Source: Xanthobacteraceae bacterium (GTDB lineage: Bacteria > Pseudomonadota > Alphaproteobacteria > Rhizobiales > Xanthobacteraceae). Taken from it: a DNA stretch of 64,000 nt. The stretch spans positions 1 to 64,000 of the forward strand of contig JARLJA010000088.1 in NCBI GenBank assembly GCA_031291445.1. Direction: 5' to 3'. The stretch's first letter is position 1, and each line of letters begins with the position of its first letter. Both the position numbers and the translations under genes were made by a program. Shown piece after piece: positions 20,100 through 28,100 of the stretch. Below the pieces are notes generated by a model that saw only the letters and a list, made by a program, of their open reading frames with translations, made no database searches and was not told the DNA's origin.

Positions 20100-21689
20100 A
20101 TGCTTCTGGAAAATGGTCCGACGGCGCCAGCCAGATCCGATTCGAGGCCCTGGTGGATTGTCGCGCTTGCGCTGCCCGGATTCGCCTCCCTCGCGATGTT
20201 TGCAGCTCGGCACCTGCCAAGCACCGGGTTCTGGTACGACGAGTCCATGCAGTTCTGGATGTCACTCGGCCTCGACGGGGTCGGACCTCCGCGCAGCCCC
20301 CCCGGTGGATTTTGGGCGGCAATTCATCATAACGCGGTGGCAAATCTCGACCCTGGCGGCTTCACCCTGATCTTGCGCTACTGGCTGCGCCTGGGGACGG
20401 GCGAGATGTGGCAGCGTATCCTGCCCTTTCTGTTCTTCGCGACCGGGCTCGCGGGGGTGGGATGGATCGGCTGGGCCCAGCGACGGCGCCGGCTTTTTGC
20501 TGCCGCCTGCTGCGCCGTGCCGGCGCTGTTTCCGCTCGTCCTGGACTACGCCACCGAAGTGCGCGCCTACAGCATGGAGTTCGCCGGAGTCGTGCTCGGT
20601 TGCGCCCTGCTCGAGCGGTTCGAGGCGCGCCCGGCCGCCCGAACCGCCGTGCTCGCTGGTACGACGATCGGCTTCTTCCTGACGTCGCGCTATGGTTTCG
20701 CGATTTTTGCGATCGCGGCATGCCTGAGCGTGGTGGTCAGCGCCGTCCGCGACCGTGGCGCGGGAAGCCAGGTCGGCCGACGGCATCTGTTTGCCTTTTT
20801 CGTTCCCGTCGGGCTTGCCGGAGCCGCGGTCGCGATCTTCGCGCTCTGGCCGCAATACCAAGCACGCATGTCCTATGAGGGCGGCGTACTGATCGGATAT
20901 CTCGCCGGCGTGACGACGGCCTCGAAATCGATCGGCGAGATCGCCGGCATGCTGGCCGTCAACCTTCTCCACCCGGCGGGACTTCCCGTCACGGCCGCGG
21001 CGACACTTGGTGCCGTGACGCTCCTGCCACAGCGCCTCCAGACCCGGCTCGGCCTCGATCCGCTCGCGAGGGCAATCGACCACGCGGGGCTCGCTCCGTT
21101 CGGCTTGCTCTGCCTGATCGCTCTGGCGGTTACGGCGCTACTTTGGCGCTGGCACCCGTGGGCGATTACGACGAAATGGAGCCTCTGGCTGCAGGCGCTG
21201 TCGGCGGTCGCCCTGGTCCGGCTCGCGGCAGGATTGCTCGCAAACATCGAGGCCGTCCGCTCCGGCGCGGCCGTTCGAGATCGCGCGATAGCGGCACTCA
21301 CGTTGATCGGGGTTCTGGCGCTCGATCTCAGGCTGGCGTTTTACCAGAGACCGGACTGGCCGACATTCGTTCCCGCGCTCGCATATCTCGAACGGCTGGC
21401 GCCTCCGCCGGACAGCGTCGCCATGGACGTTCACAGCTACCCAACCATTCGATATTTCTATGAGTACGGGGCTTTCACATCGAGCCCGCTTTACCCGGAC
21501 AGGTTTCGCATGCCCTACTGGAACGGGCCCAGGCCATTGATCGGACCTCAGACGCGGTTTCTGCTCACCGGACTGACTCTCTCCGCAGCGAACCGCGTCT
21601 TTGCGCCGGCAACGATCACCCGCGACGTCAGCCTTCCCGAACGGCTGTTCAGGGTGGACCCGCCAGCAATCGATCAGCCGCATGATTGA
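20100..21689 (+). CDS. GT-C type membrane glycosyltransferase, GT39/ArnT-like
   Basis: 529 residues with roughly ten to twelve membrane segments. Near the N-terminus, after the first segment, is FWYDESMQFW, the acidic loop motif seen in GT-C enzymes such as ArnT and protein O-mannosyltransferases, which use polyprenyl-phosphate sugars on the periplasmic side. The C-terminal part (about 420-529) is a soluble domain. The stop overlaps the start of the FAD oxidoreductase gene by 8 bases, so the two are translationally coupled. A polyprenyl-phosphate-type GT2 that could supply its donor is encoded nearby (23052-24086). Acceptor unknown: glycan, lipid or protein are all possible. Confidence 0.75.
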   Translation: MLLENGPTAPARSDSRPWWIVALALPGFASLAMFAARHLPSTGFWYDESMQFWMSLGLDGVGPPRSPPGGFWAAIHHNAVANLDPGGFTLILRYWLRLGTGEMWQRILPFLFFATGLAGVGWIGWAQRRRRLFAAACCAVPALFPLVLDYATEVRAYSMEFAGVVLGCALLERFEARPAARTAVLAGTTIGFFLTSRYGFAIFAIAACLSVVVSAVRDRGAGSQVGRRHLFAFFVPVGLAGAAVAIFALWPQYQARMSYEGGVLIGYLAGVTTASKSIGEIAGMLAVNLLHPAGLPVTAAATLGAVTLLPQRLQTRLGLDPLARAIDHAGLAPFGLLCLIALAVTALLWRWHPWAITTKWSLWLQALSAVALVRLAAGLLANIEAVRSGAAVRDRAIAALTLIGVLALDLRLAFYQRPDWPTFVPALAYLERLAPPPDSVAMDVHSYPTIRYFYEYGAFTSSPLYPDRFRMPYWNGPRPLIGPQTRFLLTGLTLSAANRVFAPATITRDVSLPERLFRVDPPAIDQPHD

Positions 21690-23031
21690 AGACCCACGGG
21701 CCCGGCCCTCGCGAGGGCCACAGAACGTCGTCGTCGTCGGGGCTGGCTTCACGGGCCTGGCAGCCGCCCGCGATCTGGCGCGGCGCGGGCTGCGGCCGAC
21801 CGTGCTCGAGGCCGAGCCCGACCCCGGAGGGCTGGCGGGCTCATTCCGCGTCGGCGACGGCCGTCTCGAGCGTTTCTATCATCATTGGTTCACCAGCGAT
21901 CGCCACTTGATGGACCTGGTCGCGGAGCTCGGTCTGTCGCATCAACTGATCACCCGGCCAGTGGGCACTGGCCTCTACTATGCCAACGCGCTGTTTCGGC
22001 TCTCGTCGCCCCTCGACGTCCTCACATTCAGCGCCCTGTCGCTGCCGGGCCGTGTCAGGCTGGGGATGCTGCCGCTGATCGCGCTCGCGACCCGCCGCTG
22101 GCAGGACCTCGACGACATCGCAGCCTCGGCGTGGCTGCGCCGCGCTTGCGGCGAAGAAGTCTACCGCGTCGTGTGGGAGCCGCTGCTGCGTGGCAAGTTC
22201 GGCGTCCATGCGGACACCGTATCGGCCGCCTGGTTCTGGTCCAAGCTGAGGTTGCGGGGCGCCAGCCGCGGCCGCGCCGGCCACGAGCAGCTCGTCTATT
22301 TCAGGGGCGGCTTCGCAGCCCTTGCGGACGCAATCGTGCGTGACATCGAGGCGAAAGGCGGCCGCGTCGTCACCGGCGCGCCGGTGACCGCCCTTGCCGC
22401 ACGCGATGGCCGGGTGACCGGCGTCACCGCTGGCGGCGCTCACTACCCGGCCGATGCGGTCATCATCACCACGCCGCTGCCCGAAGCGGCTGGCCTGCTC
22501 TCGGGGCTGGCGCCAGACGACTACATCAAGCGCCTCCGTCGCATTCGCTACCTGGCCAACCGCTGCATCATTCTGGAGCTCGACCGCTCGCTGTCGAACC
22601 TCTACTGGATCAACGTCAACGATCCCGAGTTTCCGTTCGTCGGTGTGATCGAGCACACCAACTTCGCGCGCGCAGCAGATTACGGCGGCCGCCACATCGT
22701 CTACCTCTCGCGCTATTGCACCCAGGACGATCCGTTTCTGTCGTTGAGTCCCCAGGACGCCGCAGCGTACACGACGGGACATCTGAGGCGGATGTTCCCG
22801 TCGTTCGATCCCGGCATGATTCTCGCCGTCCACAGCTGGCAGACCCGGTCGGCCCAGCCGATCGTCGAGACGGGATATGCCAAGCTCGTGCCGAGCCACG
22901 AGACCCCTCTCGCCGGCGTCTTTCTGGCAACCATGGCACAGGTCTACCCCGAGGACCGGGGCACGAACTATGCCATCCGTGACGGGTACAAGGTCGCCGG
23001 CCTCGTGGTGAGCGATCTGGCGGCCGTTTAG
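21682..23031 (+). CDS. FAD-dependent oxidoreductase (amine oxidase/protoporphyrinogen oxidase-like)
   Basis: 449 residues from MIEDPRARPS, overlapping the upstream GT-C stop. The dinucleotide-binding motif VVVGAGFTGLAAARDLARRG is at 17-36, followed by FAD contacts (FYHHWFTSD). A GG-motif-like C-terminus (YPEDRGTNYAIRDGYKVAG) closes the fold. This flavoprotein type is often found with sugar-modifying and polyprenyl-sugar genes, where it may act on a sugar or lipid; the substrate is unknown. It is a cytoplasmic, soluble protein by composition. The convergent GT2 lies 20 bases downstream. Confidence 0.8.
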   Translation: MIEDPRARPSRGPQNVVVVGAGFTGLAAARDLARRGLRPTVLEAEPDPGGLAGSFRVGDGRLERFYHHWFTSDRHLMDLVAELGLSHQLITRPVGTGLYYANALFRLSSPLDVLTFSALSLPGRVRLGMLPLIALATRRWQDLDDIAASAWLRRACGEEVYRVVWEPLLRGKFGVHADTVSAAWFWSKLRLRGASRGRAGHEQLVYFRGGFAALADAIVRDIEAKGGRVVTGAPVTALAARDGRVTGVTAGGAHYPADAVIITTPLPEAAGLLSGLAPDDYIKRLRRIRYLANRCIILELDRSLSNLYWINVNDPEFPFVGVIEHTNFARAADYGGRHIVYLSRYCTQDDPFLSLSPQDAAAYTTGHLRRMFPSFDPGMILAVHSWQTRSAQPIVETGYAKLVPSHETPLAGVFLATMAQVYPEDRGTNYAIRDGYKVAGLVVSDLAAV

Positions 23032-23051
23032 CCGGCGGGGCGTCGCCGGTT

Positions 23052-24086
23052 CTACTCCCCCGCCAGCGCCGACTGCCGCGGCAGGCCGACGTCGCGGCCG
23101 ACCTGCCGGCCATTGACGGCCTTGACGATGAAGGACGGTCGTCGCTTCACCTCGCGGTAGATCCGACCGACGTACTCTCCCAGCACGCCGGTCGCCAGCA
23201 ACTGCACTCCGCCGAAAAAGAACACCGCCAGCACGACACTGGTGATGCCCGGCACCTCCTCGGGAGTGTGTCCGAGCACCTTGAAGCCGATCACCCTGTG
23301 CGCCAGAAAAAACGCGAACCCGGCGAGCGAAAGCACCGAGGACACGAGCCCCAGGACGAAGATCAGCGTGAGCGGCTTGGTCGAGAAATCGAAGATGCCG
23401 TCGAGCGCCAAACGCAGCAGACGGCCGAACGAATACTTGGACGTCCCGAGCAGGCGCTCGGGACGATGGTAGGCCAGCGCGGTCTGCTCGTAGCCGACCC
23501 AGGCTCGCAAGCCGCGCACGAAACGGTTTCGTTCCGGCAGGCCGTTGATCGCATCGACCACCCTGCGGTCCATGAGGCCGAAATCGCCGCAATCGGCGGG
23601 AATGTCGAGTTCGGAGACCGAATTCAGGATCCGGTAGAACACGTGATAGGCCGCGCGCCGCAAAGCGCTGCCCTGGCGGCTGCTGCGCACCGCATAGACG
23701 ACGTCGGCACCGTCGCGCCAGCGGTCGATCATCTCCGGCATGATCTCCGGCGGGTCCTGAAGGTCGGCGTCACAGACGATGACCGCGTCTCCCGAGGCCC
23801 GCGCCAGACCTGCGCCGACAGCCGGCTGATGGCCGAAGTTGCGGCTGAGCGTCACCACGGTCACCCGCGGATCGGCGCCCACCAGATCATCCAGTGCCCT
23901 TGCCGTACCGTCCGTGCTGCCGTCGTCGACGAACACGAACTCGCAATCGACCTCGGGCCTCGTCGCCAGGACGCGGGTCAGTTCGCCGTGCAATGCGGCG
24001 ATGGACTGCTCCTCGTTGAAACAGGGGACGACGATCGAGATGAGAGGATGCGCGCGCCGCGCACTCTCCGAAACTCCTTCCGCCAT
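23052..24086 (-). CDS. Polyprenyl-phosphate glycosyltransferase, GT2 (DPM1/GtrB-like)
   Basis: 344 residues. The GT2 domain is at about 15-240 with the nucleotide-binding VDDGSTDGT (near residue 52) and the metal-binding DADLQDPP (near 107), the signature of dolichol/undecaprenyl-phosphate sugar synthases. Two C-terminal membrane segments follow (LTLIFVLGLVSSVLSLAGFA and TSVVLAVFFFGGVQLLATGV), as in GtrB and ArnC. It therefore probably charges undecaprenyl phosphate with a hexose for GT-C enzymes in the periplasm, and two GT-C-like proteins flank it. It follows the 24140-25561 gene by 53 bases on the same strand. Confidence 0.88.
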   Translation of the reverse strand: MAEGVSESARRAHPLISIVVPCFNEEQSIAALHGELTRVLATRPEVDCEFVFVDDGSTDGTARALDDLVGADPRVTVVTLSRNFGHQPAVGAGLARASGDAVIVCDADLQDPPEIMPEMIDRWRDGADVVYAVRSSRQGSALRRAAYHVFYRILNSVSELDIPADCGDFGLMDRRVVDAINGLPERNRFVRGLRAWVGYEQTALAYHRPERLLGTSKYSFGRLLRLALDGIFDFSTKPLTLIFVLGLVSSVLSLAGFAFFLAHRVIGFKVLGHTPEEVPGITSVVLAVFFFGGVQLLATGVLGEYVGRIYREVKRRPSFIVKAVNGRQVGRDVGLPRQSALAGE

Positions 24087-24139
24087 GATGATCGCTCCCC
24101 CGCTCCCCTGTCAGGACCGGCGGCGCCGATCCGCTTCCA

Positions 24140-25561
24140 TCACCGCCGCAAGACCCAGTTCGGCAACGGCGCATTATACTGTACGAAAAAGCCGCGCTCC
24201 TGAAACAGGAAACCCGACCTCATTGTCTGGTCCCGGACGGAGACATACCCGTCCTTGCCTCGCCCGATGATTTCGATGATCGATCCCGCCATCCCGACGA
24301 CAATCAGGACCGCGAGCGGAATCCACGCATAACCCTCGGCCTCGGTGACTGTCGCCGCCACCGCGATCGCCAGCAGCATCAACGCGGGAATCGATGCGCG
24401 CATCGCGAAATCATTATAGACGCCGATCCGGTAGAGCGGGATCACGACAAGCAGCGCCACGACGATGAGCGGATGACGCAGGTGGCGCCAGCCGCGTAGC
24501 CGCAGCGCGACGAGGTAGAAGCCGGCTTCCAGCAACACGAACGCGGCGTACAGCGAAACGCTGAATCCAGGCCTCGTAAAGGTGAATCCGCGGGGAATGT
24601 CGCTGGATCCCGCCAGCAGATAGCCGAGCAGCGGGGCGACCAGCGTCAGCGCGCACAGAACGTTGCCGGCATCGGTGAACACGTCGCGCCACGCCCGTGC
24701 CGCGGCCGCCAGCGCAAACGGCAGAAGCCCGATCGCCGCGAATGGCGACCAGAACAGAACCGCGGCGCCGAGCAATCCCATGCTCCGGGGCGCTACCGGC
24801 CGGCCTTCGTTCGAAACCAGCAGGATCGTGCCGAGCATGCCGGCGAGCGCATGCTGCGGAACCCAGAGAAACAGTGTGGCGTGGCCTTCATAGGCGAACA
24901 GATAACTTCGGCTGGTCCACCATTCCTTGGTCGACAACAAGGTCCGGTCGCTGCCAAACAACCACCAGCCGACCAGATCGAGACCGCCGAACAGCAGGAA
25001 GACGATCAGAAACGGCCCCGGGCGCGACGGCTTGATCTTCTCCAGCAGCAGACTCAGGACCAGGAACAGCCCCAACCACGTCTGGAGGAACACCATTGGT
25101 TCGATGACCCGCTCTCCGAACAGGCGTGCAACCAGACCGGGCACGAGATAGAAGCCGAGCGCATAGCGGAGAAATGTGTGGGTCTCGTCATTGACCGGCG
25201 GCCACGGATATCGGGCGAGTTCGTTGATGACGGCGAAGTGCTTCAGCCAGTCCCAGCTGCGGCCGAACGGCGGAAGATAGCCGCAGGCCCACAGAAACAG
25301 CCCCGACAGAACCACGCAATAGACAGTACGCCATCCCGGACGGGACCAGTGCGGCCGGTCGGGGCGGCAGCGATAGAGGACGGCCACGATCGAAAGCAGG
25401 GCAGGTCCGGCAACGAACCATGTGGCGAATCCCACGAAAAAGACCACCAGCGGCAATGTCAGGAACACCAGGGCTGCGAATTCGGTCGGCGTGGATGAAC
25501 GCGCCTGCTCGATGTCACCTGCCGCCGCCGGCAGGCCGTGCGCACCTGACGTTCCGATCAT
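24140..25561 (-). CDS. Polytopic membrane protein, GT-C-like, unknown
   Basis: About 473 residues from the ATG at 25561; the frame is open upstream to 25726 and ATG 25585 is another option, but the extra N-terminus is low-complexity. About ten to eleven membrane segments are visible. After the second or third there is a loop WDWLKHFAVINELARYPWP, whose charged residues and aromatic setting resemble the donor-binding loop of GT-C glycosyltransferases. No family was named with certainty. It is probably co-transcribed with the downstream GT2 and divergent from the Pro-rich peptide gene, so it may belong to that peptide's modification system. Confidence 0.65.
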   Translation of the reverse strand: MIGTSGAHGLPAAAGDIEQARSSTPTEFAALVFLTLPLVVFFVGFATWFVAGPALLSIVAVLYRCRPDRPHWSRPGWRTVYCVVLSGLFLWACGYLPPFGRSWDWLKHFAVINELARYPWPPVNDETHTFLRYALGFYLVPGLVARLFGERVIEPMVFLQTWLGLFLVLSLLLEKIKPSRPGPFLIVFLLFGGLDLVGWWLFGSDRTLLSTKEWWTSRSYLFAYEGHATLFLWVPQHALAGMLGTILLVSNEGRPVAPRSMGLLGAAVLFWSPFAAIGLLPFALAAAARAWRDVFTDAGNVLCALTLVAPLLGYLLAGSSDIPRGFTFTRPGFSVSLYAAFVLLEAGFYLVALRLRGWRHLRHPLIVVALLVVIPLYRIGVYNDFAMRASIPALMLLAIAVAATVTEAEGYAWIPLAVLIVVGMAGSIIEIIGRGKDGYVSVRDQTMRSGFLFQERGFFVQYNAPLPNWVLRR

Positions 25562-25747
25562 CCTGTCTTCGTCCAAGACGCCCATCCCCTGCAGCGCTGG
25601 TGCACCATCCCGTGCCGGCCCAGGACGCCCGCGACCACGCAGGGGCCGCTGCGCCACATCCCATTGCGCGAACTCCGCAGATGCGACTAGTTCTTGATTG
25701 TAGGCCGCCGGCCCGGTATCATTCAATTTTATTGGTGGACCATTGCA

Positions 25748-26026
25748 ATGACCGAAGCATCAGATCCCAAAATAACGGCTTCAGACGGCAGCCAGGGCAC
25801 GGATCCCGAGCGCCGCGAGGCACTCATAAAACTCGGCAAATACGCCGCCTACGCGACGCCCGTGGTTGTCGCCTCGGTTAGCGCGGCTCATGCCGCTCCG
25901 ATTTCCGGTGCGGCGCCCGCGCCCTCACCGACCCCTGCTCCGTCGCCGACCCCGGCTCCAGCGCCCTCTCCTGCCCCATCGCCTCCGCCCGCACCTTCTC
26001 CTCCTCCTCCCCCACCGCCAGCCTGA
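25748..26026 (+). CDS. Small exported Pro/Ser/Thr/Ala-rich peptide
   Basis: 92 residues from the ATG at 25748. Residues 1-20 are polar. Residues 22-49 form an RR-containing export-like segment (RREALIKLGKYAAYATP then VVVASVSAAHA) with a likely cleavage after AHA. From residue 57 to the end the protein is built of AP, SP, TP and PP dipeptides, 22 prolines in 36 residues. The repeat is encoded with mixed synonymous Pro codons (CCG, CCC, CCT, CCA), so it is not a recent DNA slippage product. The layout, a leader plus repetitive tail beside peptide-modifying enzymes (2OG oxygenase, PqqD-HprK kinase, nucleotidyltransferase), suggests a modified-peptide precursor. It could also be merely a wall-spanning spacer. 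Function is unproven. Confidence 0.75.
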   Translation: MTEASDPKITASDGSQGTDPERREALIKLGKYAAYATPVVVASVSAAHAAPISGAAPAPSPTPAPSPTPAPAPSPAPSPPPAPSPPPPPPPA

Positions 26027-26083
26027 TGCGAGCCTGATCGGGCGGCGCCGCCGACGTCAGACCTTTATGTGCTGCCTGGCGCG

Positions 26084-26926
26084 TCATGACACGGCAATGG
26101 CCGGGGATCGGATCCAGCCATTGATGGTGAAGCGTCCCGATGCGAAGTCGGTGGTCCGGCAGAGCGTCGGCAACACCTCGTGAAAAGCCCGGCTCGGAAA
26201 CAACAACAGCATGTTGTTCTGCGGCGTGATGTCGGCAAAGGTGGCGACCGGAATCCAGCTGGAAGGATCGACCCTGGAATCGTCGTAAAGTCGCAGATGC
26301 CCGCCCGAAAACGGCAGTGGATCACGGCTGAAATAATAGACGTAGGTCAGGATACGCGATGCGGTGCTGGGCGACCCGTTGTCGCTGTGAATCCTGAAGT
26401 AGTCGCCATCTCCATGAGTGGTCATCTGCATCTCGAAGTCGTACCCCGCCGGAATGTCCAGTCCGAAATACTGCGCGGCTTCCGGAACGAGTTCGCGCAC
26501 CCTGCCGGCGAAATCGAGACCCATATCGTCGAATTTCATCAGGACCTGGGAATGTCGATACCCCTGCCTGCCTCCTTCGACGGTCGAAGCGCGGAATTCG
26601 GGCTGCTTGCGGACGGCGAAGTCCAGCACCGCCGCGTTTTCCTCGGTCGATAGAAATCCCGGGATCCTGATATACGGCGCCGGCCTTATCGCTCCGGGCT
26701 GGTCGCGGTGTTGCCAGACAACCGGCGGCTCGGTCTCGACTGCGACGATCTGTGAGAATGGAATTGCCAGTCCCCGTGCCCTGCCTTCCTGTTCGATCTG
26801 CAATTGCGCGAGGCCGGCCCCGCCGGCGGTCAGGAACTGGCGCAATTGCTCGAGCAGCGGCGCATCGGCGCCGCAAAATGTCTCGTAGACGTGCCCACCC
26901 TGCAATAGTATACGGATTTTTGTCAT
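26084..26926 (-). CDS. 2-oxoglutarate/Fe(II) oxygenase, prolyl-4-hydroxylase-like
   Basis: 280 residues. The C-terminal jelly roll (about 120-275) has the Fe(II) triad His180-x-Asp182 (FRIHSDNG) and His249 (RAFHEV), with Arg265 (SGRFTINGW) placed to bind 2-oxoglutarate. The arrangement and length match the prolyl 4-hydroxylase alpha-subunit group of bacterial enzymes, which hydroxylate proline or other residues in peptides. The N-terminal 85 residues are a distinct small domain of unknown role. It is cytoplasmic. It is convergent with the Pro-rich peptide gene (57 bases between stops) and divergent from the PqqD-HprK gene, so the peptide is an obvious candidate substrate; this is inference. 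Confidence 0.85.
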   Translation of the reverse strand: MTKIRILLQGGHVYETFCGADAPLLEQLRQFLTAGGAGLAQLQIEQEGRARGLAIPFSQIVAVETEPPVVWQHRDQPGAIRPAPYIRIPGFLSTEENAAVLDFAVRKQPEFRASTVEGGRQGYRHSQVLMKFDDMGLDFAGRVRELVPEAAQYFGLDIPAGYDFEMQMTTHGDGDYFRIHSDNGSPSTASRILTYVYYFSRDPLPFSGGHLRLYDDSRVDPSSWIPVATFADITPQNNMLLLFPSRAFHEVLPTLCRTTDFASGRFTINGWIRSPAIAVS

Positions 26927-27002
26927 TCAGCCTCGGCAATCGAATTGCGATGGATCTTCGCAGAGCAAGCGGCTCGGTGCGTCACCAGGATCGGCAGGTC
27001 GC

Positions 27003-28100
27003 GTGAAACCTCTCGACCATGTCATCGCGCGGCCATTGGACGATGGGCTCGTGGTGGCGCGGCCCGGAGGGCATCGCCTGTTCGTGATGAATTCCTCGGC
27101 CAGATTCATCTGGGAGAAGCTCGCGAGCGGCATCGACGACACGAAGATTCCGTCCCTCATGGCCGATCACTACGGGATCGACATTAAACAGGCGGAGTCG
27201 GACTTTCGCAAGACGGTGCTGGGCTGGCAGCGGGAAGGGCTCGCGGGGCCGTTGGGACGGCGACGTCACTATGCGATGGCGAGGACGAGGTTCAGCATAG
27301 ACTACCCGGACGAGGCGACCGAAGCCACGATTGCTCCCAACTTCGGACACCTCGAAGTTGCGCCCCCGGCATCGCCCGGCGCCAACTACCAAAAGGAATT
27401 CACCGTCGCACGCGTCAACGGTCAGTTCGCGCTGCGGGCCGACGGCATCGACCTGATCGCGTCCGGAACACTCGACATGGTCGTCGAACGGCTGTCGGCC
27501 GATGTGCTGATGCACTGCTACCAGACTGTGGACTGGGTGATGTCGATCCACGCCGCCGCTGTCGCCGGCGACGACGCCTGCGTGCTGCTGCCGGGCGCGT
27601 CGGGCGCGGGCAAATCCACCCTCGCCGCGTTTCTGCTCGGCAGATCCCGTGTCCGCTACATGACCGACGATATCGTCGTGCTCGAGCGCGGGAGTCTCGC
27701 GGCCATTGCCATGCCGGGTCCGCTGGTCCTCAAAAGCGGCAGCTGGCGCCTGCTGCAGCCGGTCTTGCCGGCACTCGCCCGCCGGACCGTGCATCGCCGC
27801 AACGGTGAGGATGTCAGATTCTGGGCACCGGACCGGTCACAAGTCGCCGACGCGCCACGGCCGATCAAGGCGATCGTGTTTCCCGAACACGGCGACCACG
27901 CCGAAACCACGCTGACGGCGCTGTCGGTTCTGGAAGGGCTGAACCGGCTTCTTTCCGCACCCGCGACAATCAGTTCGCCCATCACGACGGAAACCGTGGA
28001 CCGCCTGATGCGATGGGCACATGGCGTCCCATTCCATGCCATGCGGTATGGCCGGCTCGAGGATGCCGCCGTTGCCGTCGAAGCGCTGCTGGGGGCATGA
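27003..28100 (+). CDS. PqqD-HPr-kinase-like fusion protein
   Basis: 365 residues from a GTG start at 27003, preceded by GGCAGG. Residues 10-85 form a PqqD-type winged-helix domain (RLFVMNSSARFIWEKL), the fold that binds leader peptides in several peptide-modification systems. Residues 130-330 are HPr-kinase-like: Walker A GASGAGKS at 198-205 and YMTDDIVVLERG, whose acidic pair corresponds to the HprK active-site region. HprK-like proteins in this setting are thought to phosphorylate peptide or protein residues; lasso-peptide kinases are one known case. The ATGA overlap with the following nucleotidyltransferase shows coupled translation. Confidence 0.85.
   Translation: MKPLDHVIARPLDDGLVVARPGGHRLFVMNSSARFIWEKLASGIDDTKIPSLMADHYGIDIKQAESDFRKTVLGWQREGLAGPLGRRRHYAMARTRFSIDYPDEATEATIAPNFGHLEVAPPASPGANYQKEFTVARVNGQFALRADGIDLIASGTLDMVVERLSADVLMHCYQTVDWVMSIHAAAVAGDDACVLLPGASGAGKSTLAAFLLGRSRVRYMTDDIVVLERGSLAAIAMPGPLVLKSGSWRLLQPVLPALARRTVHRRNGEDVRFWAPDRSQVADAPRPIKAIVFPEHGDHAETTLTALSVLEGLNRLLSAPATISSPITTETVDRLMRWAHGVPFHAMRYGRLEDAAVAVEALLGA

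Noticed and set aside
25908-26026. Pro-rich tail as a CRISPR-like or tandem DNA repeat
   Set aside because: The repeat is in the protein; codons vary and no fixed-length direct DNA repeat or spacer exists.
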